Part shown: positions 5,260 to 9,475 of the stretch, in pieces
How the letters are laid out: each line of letters starts with the position of its first letter
How positions within the stretch are numbered: the first letter of the stretch is position 1
Assembly: GCF_028618695.1 (NCBI RefSeq)
Contig: NZ_JAQIVI010000129.1
Span: forward strand, 1-9,475
Source: Natrinema soli
GTDB taxonomy: Archaea; Halobacteriota; Halobacteria; Halobacteriales; Natrialbaceae
Direction: 5' to 3'
DNA length: 9,475 nt
Program-made: the position numbers and the translations under genes
Notes under the pieces: model-generated
What the model was told of the DNA's origin: nothing
Seen by the model: the letters and a program-made list of their open reading frames with translations, nothing else
Database searches by the model: none

Positions 5260-7044
5260 CTACTGCTGTATCGGGTTCGGCGCGCCTCCCGAACGAAGTG
5301 CTAGTTCCGAACGCCGATCCGTTTTCGTCACGTCTTTTTCGACTACGAAGTCCTCGAGGACGAGCACGTCAAGTCCCATTCCGTAAAAGTCCTTGATCGC
5401 CTGCGTCGGCGTCCGGACGATCGGTTCGGCATGATCGTTGAACGAGGTGTTGAGGACGACCGGTACGCCGGTGATGTCGGCGAACTCGGCGATGAGCCGG
5501 TGATAGCGCGGGTGCTGGTCTTCGCGAACGGTCTGGGGACGCGTCGAGTCATCGGCCGGATGCAAGACGGCCTCGAGCTCGTCGGTTCTCTCGGACCGGA
5601 TGTCGTAGGCATCGATCATGAACGGCGCTGAACCGCCGTCGATGAGATACTCCTCGGCAGCCGACTCGAGCATCGAGGGAGCGAACGGGCGCCACTCCTC
5701 GCGATGTTTGACGAATTGATTCACTCGATCGCGGGACTCAGCGGTGCGCGGATCGGCAAGGATGCTCCTGGCACCGAGCGCCCGCGGCCCCATCTCCATC
5801 CGGCCTTGGAACCATCCGACGAGGTCGCCGTCGACGAGCCGTTCGGCGACGTACCGCTCGAGGTCGTCCGGTTTTGCGTACTCGAGTTTGTTCGTCTCGA
5901 GGGTCGAGCGGATCTCCTCGGTTTCGTATTGGGGTCCGAGGTAGACATCGGTCTGGCGGTCGACGGCCGACGGCGGCTGTCCCGCCCATCCCGCACCGAG
6001 TGCGAGCCCCGCGTCGTTGGCGACCGGCTGGACGAAGACGTCGTCGACGTGTGGTGACTCACGAACGCGCTTGTTCAGCTTGCAGTTCAGCGCGACGCCG
6101 CCGGCGAGCGCGACGTTCGCCGTGTCCAACTGATCGACGGTCGTCTCCGCGATGTCAACGACCGTCTCCTCGAGCAGTTTCTGAGCGGTGTACGCGAGGT
6201 CTTTCTCCCACTGGTCGAACTCGCCGGGTGTCTCGTTTCGAGGACGGCCGAACGCGTCCTCGAGGGTTTCGACGCTGTGGCCGGTTCCCCAGCGCTTCGT
6301 CAATTCGGTGACGTCGTAATCGGCGCCCGTGTCGATTAGCCCGCGTAGGACGCCTTCGATCTCTGGATTGTCCTCGCCATAGGGTGCCAGCCCCATCACT
6401 TTCCCCTCGCCGTTGAACATCCGGTAGCCGAGGAACTCCGTGACGACCGCGAAGAAGAGCCCGAGACTGTTCGGGTGTTCGTAAGTGTACGCGCGTGTCA
6501 GGCCGTCCTCGTCGCCGCGCCAGACGACCGTCGAGTCGTACTCACCTTTCGCGTCGACCGTGAGGACAATCCCCTCGTCGAACCCCGACGGATGGAACGC
6601 GCTCGCAGCGTGGCAGCGGTGATGCGGAATCGTCTCGATCGGCGGCACTGGCGAACCGATCGACTCGAGGCGGTTCTCGATCTGGCGGGTCGGAACGAAC
6701 TGGCTCCGAACCTGCGTGACGAGCGTCTGTTCGAGTGCGGAGAGCTTTCGTCCGATACCAGGCGAGCGGATTGCGTCGGTAACGTAGTGCGAAGCGATCT
6801 CGCGTCGGAGCTGCGGCTCGTACGGGAGGAGGATCCGATCCAGGTCCGAAAGGAACAGGTTTCGATGGTCGAGACACGCCCGGATCGCGCGTTCGGGAAA
6901 CGTATCCGTCGCGTGTTTGTCTCGCGTGTATCGTTCTTCCTCGACGCCGAAGACGGGCGTCCCGTCATCGAAGAGAACGGCGCTCGGGTCGTGCTGGCCG
7001 TAGAGTCCGATCGCCGGTTTGAACGCGAGTTGATAGTCAGTCAT
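5260..7044 (-). CDS. Carbamoyltransferase, NodU/CmcH/TobZ family
   Basis: The 594-residue enzyme should transfer a carbamoyl group from carbamoyl phosphate, via carbamoyl-adenylate, to a hydroxyl on a sugar or small molecule. The acceptor is unknown. The N-terminal Kae1-like domain (~1-350) shows GLYGQHDPSAVL (13-24), HHRCHAASAF (141-150, with H141 and H145 four apart), D164, GEGKVMGLAPYG (212-223), ALAGGVALNCKLN (312-324) and D344 in ANDAGLALG. H141, H145, D164 and D344 sit where TobZ-type enzymes bind their metal. The C-terminal YrdC-like domain (~370-570) has GRMEMGPRALGARS (414-427), EEWRPFAPSM (449-458) and LNTSFNDHAEPIV (531-543). The length is normal and no key motif is missing. I chose the ATG at 7044 (MTDYQLAFKP) because the family begins here; the frame stays open upstream to 7254, but that part is not carbamoyltransferase. 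No glycosyltransferase or antibiotic gene is nearby, so the gene is an orphan in this window. It diverges from the multicopper oxidase gene. Confidence 0.92.
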   Translation of the reverse strand: MTDYQLAFKPAIGLYGQHDPSAVLFDDGTPVFGVEEERYTRDKHATDTFPERAIRACLDHRNLFLSDLDRILLPYEPQLRREIASHYVTDAIRSPGIGRKLSALEQTLVTQVRSQFVPTRQIENRLESIGSPVPPIETIPHHRCHAASAFHPSGFDEGIVLTVDAKGEYDSTVVWRGDEDGLTRAYTYEHPNSLGLFFAVVTEFLGYRMFNGEGKVMGLAPYGEDNPEIEGVLRGLIDTGADYDVTELTKRWGTGHSVETLEDAFGRPRNETPGEFDQWEKDLAYTAQKLLEETVVDIAETTVDQLDTANVALAGGVALNCKLNKRVRESPHVDDVFVQPVANDAGLALGAGWAGQPPSAVDRQTDVYLGPQYETEEIRSTLETNKLEYAKPDDLERYVAERLVDGDLVGWFQGRMEMGPRALGARSILADPRTAESRDRVNQFVKHREEWRPFAPSMLESAAEEYLIDGGSAPFMIDAYDIRSERTDELEAVLHPADDSTRPQTVREDQHPRYHRLIAEFADITGVPVVLNTSFNDHAEPIVRTPTQAIKDFYGMGLDVLVLEDFVVEKDVTKTDRRSELALRSGGAPNPIQQ

Positions 7045-7083
7045 GGCTCGTGAAAGTGGTGTATCGTAACCTAATCCAGGAGA

Positions 7084-7129
7084 CAGCAAAACGACGCTGA
7101 CGATTTGCTGGGTCAGCAAATCGTCGGCG
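7084..7129. repeat. Strong inverted repeat with an extra related half-site
   Basis: GACGATTTGCTG (7099-7110) and CAGCAAATCGTC (7114-7125) are perfect 12-base inverted arms around GGT. Adding 7095-7098 and 7126-7129 extends the stem to 16 pairs with one T-G mismatch. A third copy of the core CAGCAAA lies at 7084-7090 and can pair with TTTGCTG at 7104-7110 instead, so two mutually exclusive hairpins are possible. The three cores start at 7084, 7104 and 7114, spacings of 20 and 10 bases. The element sits about 40-85 bases upstream of the carbamoyltransferase start and about 190 bases upstream of the multicopper oxidase. It may be an operator, an RNA leader structure or a remnant; its role is unknown. 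Confidence 0.85.
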
Positions 7130-7254
7130 ACGTAGTCGTATTCGTCGTCACTCTGGTACTGGTCCACTCTCTCACGGATCTCGACGCGGTCGGGCACTCT
7201 GCTCGAGACCCCGCCCAGCACGATGCCCGCGAGGCTCTCGACGATGTCTCTTCT
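7093..7254 (-). pseudogene. Possible remnant of an unidentified coding sequence
   Basis: On the minus strand, 54 codons from 7254 to 7093 are open. Read in frame, 45 of the 54 end in G or C by my count. The translation is acidic and protein-like, for example VPDRVEIRERVDQYQ and SDDEYDYVADDLL. The frame is closed upstream by a TGA at 7255-7257 and has no ATG; only a GTG at 7221 could start it. Directly after 7093 the G/C-ending fraction collapses (4 of 16 codons) up to the carbamoyltransferase ATG, as expected for promoter DNA. This suggests the 3' part of a former gene, or an unrecognised N-terminal extension of the carbamoyltransferase. I do not recognise the family, and the signal could be chance. 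Confidence 0.3.
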
Positions 7255-7290
7255 TCAGATTCCTACTGCATCGGAATCGACCGGTCCTGC

Positions 7291-7296
7291 ATATAC
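7291..7296 (+). promoter_or_regulatory. TATA-like box upstream of the multicopper oxidase gene
   Basis: ATATAC lies 22-27 bases before the ATG at 7318 and is the most AT-rich hexamer in its surroundings. The spacing fits a leaderless transcript and supports 7318 as the start rather than the upstream in-frame start at 7105. Confidence 0.5.
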
Positions 7297-7317
7297 GGAG
7301 CATTCATAGGCAGAGCT

Positions 7318-9168
7318 ATGGGAACTCACACTGGGCCGTCCAGACCGAGTGTCTCGCGCCGCGAGCTCTGCATCGCAGCCGGGGCCACGGGTATCTCGGC
7401 TCTCGCAGGCTGTTCGACGGGGAATACGAATCCATCCCGAGCGGGGAACGCAACGACGATAACGGACCACTCGTCGCCGGACCTCGAGAAGTGGGTCGAC
7501 GAGGTCCCCCGGCCGAGCGTCGCGGAACCGTCCGGAACGAAGGATGGACGCCCTCGCTACGAGATAGCAATGGGCGAGGTCGAACAGAAGCTACACCGCG
7601 ATCTCCCGGCGACGACCGTCTGGGGCTACGACGGGCAGTTTCCAGGCCCAACGATCGAAGCCGAGCAGGGCGAACCGATCTACGTCCGCTGGGCGAACGA
7701 CCTTCCGGACGAGCATCTCCTGCCCGAAGACACGACAATTCATAGCGACCTCATTCCGTACGATACGCCGGGCGTACGGACCGTAACGCATCTTCACGGC
7801 GGAAACGTCGAGTCCGAGAGCGACGGTCATGCACAGGCGTGGTTCACTCGAGACTTTCAGGAGACGGGCCCCGAGTTCGAGAAGAAAGACTACTACTATG
7901 TAAACGACCAGCCGCCGGCGACGCTGTGGTATCACGACCACTCGCTCGGCATTACGCGATTAAACGTCTACGCCGGGCTCGCGGGGTTCTATCTCTTGCG
8001 GAGTGACCACGAACGGAGCCTCGGTCTGCCCGAGGGCGAGTACGAGATCCCGCTCGTCCTGCAGGATCGGAGTTTCGAGGAGGATGGATCGTTGTTCTAT
8101 CCAACGGCCATCTCGGACGAGAAAGGCGGCAGCGACGAGTCACACCCCGATCCGAGTATCGTTCCGCAGTTCTATGGCGACACGTCGGTCGTCAACGGGA
8201 AGGCCTGGCCTCGGCTCTCCGTCGAACCCAGATCGTATCGGTTCCGGCTCCTCAACGGGTCAAACAGTCGATATTATTCCCTCAGATTCCGCCGGTACGA
8301 CGAATCGTCGGGCGAAACTGGTGGAGATGGACCGTCGTTCATCCAGATCGGGAACGACGGCGGCCTCCTCTCGACGCCGGTCGAGATCAGCGATCGCCTT
8401 GAGCTCGGCGTTGGCCAGCGCGCCGACGTCGTCGTCGACTTCTCCGAATACGTCGGCGAGACGCTGTTGCTCCACAACAACGCGCCCGCTCAGTATCGCG
8501 GCAGGACGGGTTTGGAGGACGACGACATCGTTTCGCTCCCCGAGATCATGCTCGTGGACGTGAACGAGGCCGGAGATTCACAGGATGCTACTGAGCTCCC
8601 CGACGAACTCACTCGTGTTCCGGACATTCCCATCGATTCGGTCGACAACAAGCGATATCTCACGCTCAACGGCGGCACGACCGACGACTACAGCCGACAG
8701 CTCTACTTGCTCGGAACTGCTGAAGAGCCGGACGGCCTCAAGATTGACGCCCCCGTGACCGAGGAACCTGCGCTCGGTGACACCGAGATCTGGAGTTTCG
8801 CCAACCGAAGTGGGATGTCCCATCCGATGCATCTCCACCTCGTGCACTTCCAGATGCTGGGCCGACAGCCGATCGGAGACTACGATCCAGACGAGGACGA
8901 GCTCGACCTCGAGGCGCTCGAAGCACCCAAGCCGTACGAACGAGGGTGGAATGACGTGATCACCGTCGATCCCGGTGAAATAGTCCACGTAATCGTCCAC
9001 TTCGGGGGGCACGACGGACTATTCAACGATCAGACGGGCACGTACATGTGGCACTGTCACATGCTCGAACACGAGGACCATGACATGATGCGGCCGTTCA
9101 CCGTCTTGCCGAACGATGGTAGGGGCGCCGATAGCGACGACGTCGACGATTCTACTGCCCAGCGCTGA
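7318..9168 (+). CDS. Exported multicopper oxidase, CotA/laccase-like, Tat lipoprotein
   Basis: This 616-residue enzyme probably oxidises phenols, bilirubin-like compounds or metals at the cell surface and reduces oxygen to water. The N-terminus has a twin-arginine motif SRREL (13-17), a hydrophobic stretch and a lipobox LAGC (29-32), so C32 should be the lipid-anchored residue after Tat export. All four copper-binding motifs are present: HLH (158-160), YHDH (205-208), HPMHLH (502-507) and HCHMLEHEDHDM (579-590). C580, H585 and M590 act in the type 1 site, M590 being the axial ligand. Overall resemblance is to Bacillus CotA (for example DGSLFYP, IQIGNDGGLL, NGKAWP). Three cupredoxin domains are expected, and the length is slightly above CotA because of the signal region and acidic inserts (~523-533). 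I chose the ATG at 7318 because it directly precedes the Tat signal and follows a TATA-like box; the open frame to 7105 would bury the signal. Haloarchaeal laccases such as LccA are known precedents. The true substrate cannot be read from the sequence. Confidence 0.93.
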   Translation: MGTHTGPSRPSVSRRELCIAAGATGISALAGCSTGNTNPSRAGNATTITDHSSPDLEKWVDEVPRPSVAEPSGTKDGRPRYEIAMGEVEQKLHRDLPATTVWGYDGQFPGPTIEAEQGEPIYVRWANDLPDEHLLPEDTTIHSDLIPYDTPGVRTVTHLHGGNVESESDGHAQAWFTRDFQETGPEFEKKDYYYVNDQPPATLWYHDHSLGITRLNVYAGLAGFYLLRSDHERSLGLPEGEYEIPLVLQDRSFEEDGSLFYPTAISDEKGGSDESHPDPSIVPQFYGDTSVVNGKAWPRLSVEPRSYRFRLLNGSNSRYYSLRFRRYDESSGETGGDGPSFIQIGNDGGLLSTPVEISDRLELGVGQRADVVVDFSEYVGETLLLHNNAPAQYRGRTGLEDDDIVSLPEIMLVDVNEAGDSQDATELPDELTRVPDIPIDSVDNKRYLTLNGGTTDDYSRQLYLLGTAEEPDGLKIDAPVTEEPALGDTEIWSFANRSGMSHPMHLHLVHFQMLGRQPIGDYDPDEDELDLEALEAPKPYERGWNDVITVDPGEIVHVIVHFGGHDGLFNDQTGTYMWHCHMLEHEDHDMMRPFTVLPNDGRGADSDDVDDSTAQR

Positions 9169-9273
9169 AGCGGTGGGCTCGTCGGGGGACTCCCGTCAGC
9201 GAAACGACCTAAAAGCGGTTCGAGGAGAGTGAGAGTACGGACGAGAGCGAAGAGAGTAGCGGCCGGAAGACGA

Positions 9274-9475
9274 TTAGCTCTGTGCGGGCATCTCGATGTC
9301 GGCCTCTGCGTGTTCGTACTTGTCCTCGAACTCTTGGATGAGCTGCCCCATCTTCGCGTACCAGTCATTGAGCTTTCGCTGCATGTCGTTCGCGATCTGG
9401 GTCGGGTCTGTCGGGTAGTAGACGTGGTAGTAGCCGCCCTGCTCGTAGTTGATCTGCTCCTTCTGGATGAATCCG
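9274..9475 (-). CDS. C-terminal 66 residues of an unrecognised protein (runs off the right edge)
   Basis: Reading in from the right edge on the minus strand, the frame GFIQKEQINYEQ... stays open to a TAA at 9274-9276. It has good haloarchaeal codon use (mostly G or C at third positions). Visible features are an aromatic stretch GGYYHVYYPTDP (14-25), followed by a likely amphipathic helix (~26-55, with QRKLNDWYAKMG and QLIQEFEDKYE) and a polar tail ending MPAQS. I do not recognise the family. The start lies outside the window. The gene converges on the multicopper oxidase gene with a 105-base gap, in which I see only a weak 5-base G/C stem around 9184-9196. Confidence 0.7.
   Translation of the reverse strand, partial: GFIQKEQINYEQGGYYHVYYPTDPTQIANDMQRKLNDWYAKMGQLIQEFEDKYEHAEADIEMPAQS

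Noticed and set aside
2480..7285. Repeated ACCGGT hexamers as operator sites
   Set aside because: They occur within coding sequence as well (for example near 2483 and 5459), so the hexamer alone is not informative.
7105..7317. A 71-residue N-terminal extension of the multicopper oxidase
   Set aside because: It would bury the Tat signal and lipobox. Its Val-rich start is the antisense image of an acidic minus-strand stretch, and the TATA-like box at 7291-7296 supports the later ATG.
3227..9273. A mobile element or CRISPR array explaining the composition shifts
   Set aside because: I found no transposase, integrase, target-site duplication, tRNA-like attachment site or regularly spaced repeats. 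The inverted repeat at 7084-7129 is single and not paired with a distant copy in the window.

Overview
The window looks haloarchaeal (class Halobacteria). The predicted soluble proteins are rich in Asp and Glu. Third codon positions are mostly G or C in the right half. No Shine-Dalgarno sequences are evident. Several start codons sit about 25-30 bases after a TATA-like element, as expected for leaderless haloarchaeal transcripts. The multicopper oxidase has a Tat-type lipoprotein signal, the export route favoured in this group. I cannot name a species.

Layout from left to right. (1) 91-2565 (+): an aa3-type terminal oxidase gene in which subunit I and subunit III are fused. (2) 2639-3226 (-), convergent: a DUF2243 membrane protein with a duplicated intramembrane His motif and a short tandem repeat at its C-terminus. 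(3) 3338-3478 (+): a 46-residue hydrophobic protein. (4) 3597-4520 (-): a TauE/SafE-family transporter. (5) 4521-4852: a 332-base intergenic region with a perfect 15-base palindrome and a TATA-like box ahead of the next gene. (6) 4853-5224 (+): a thioredoxin-fold protein with a CGIC active site. (7) 5260-7044 (-), convergent: a NodU/CmcH/TobZ-family carbamoyltransferase. (8) 7045-7317: a divergent intergenic region with a strong hairpin, a third related half-site and a stretch that reads like a remnant of coding sequence. (9) 7318-9168 (+): a CotA/laccase-like multicopper oxidase exported as a Tat lipoprotein. (10) 9274 to the right edge (-): the C-terminal 66 residues of an unrecognised protein.

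The genes do not form one operon. Almost every neighbour pair is convergent or divergent, so each gene probably has its own promoter. The shared theme is membrane or surface redox chemistry: a heme-copper oxidase, a His-rich membrane protein, a thioredoxin and a copper oxidase. No common pathway can be shown.

Base composition is uneven. By hand count, 60-base samples are about 40-47% GC between 2.9 and 3.4 kb and about 43-48% in the first part of the oxidase gene. Samples are 60-63% later in the same gene and about 68% in the multicopper oxidase. This suggests the left part is a mosaic or was acquired separately. I found no convincing new defence or mobile system. The points most worth a second look are the missing K-channel lysine in the oxidase, the internal duplication in DUF2243, and the hairpin with coding-like remnant upstream of the carbamoyltransferase.
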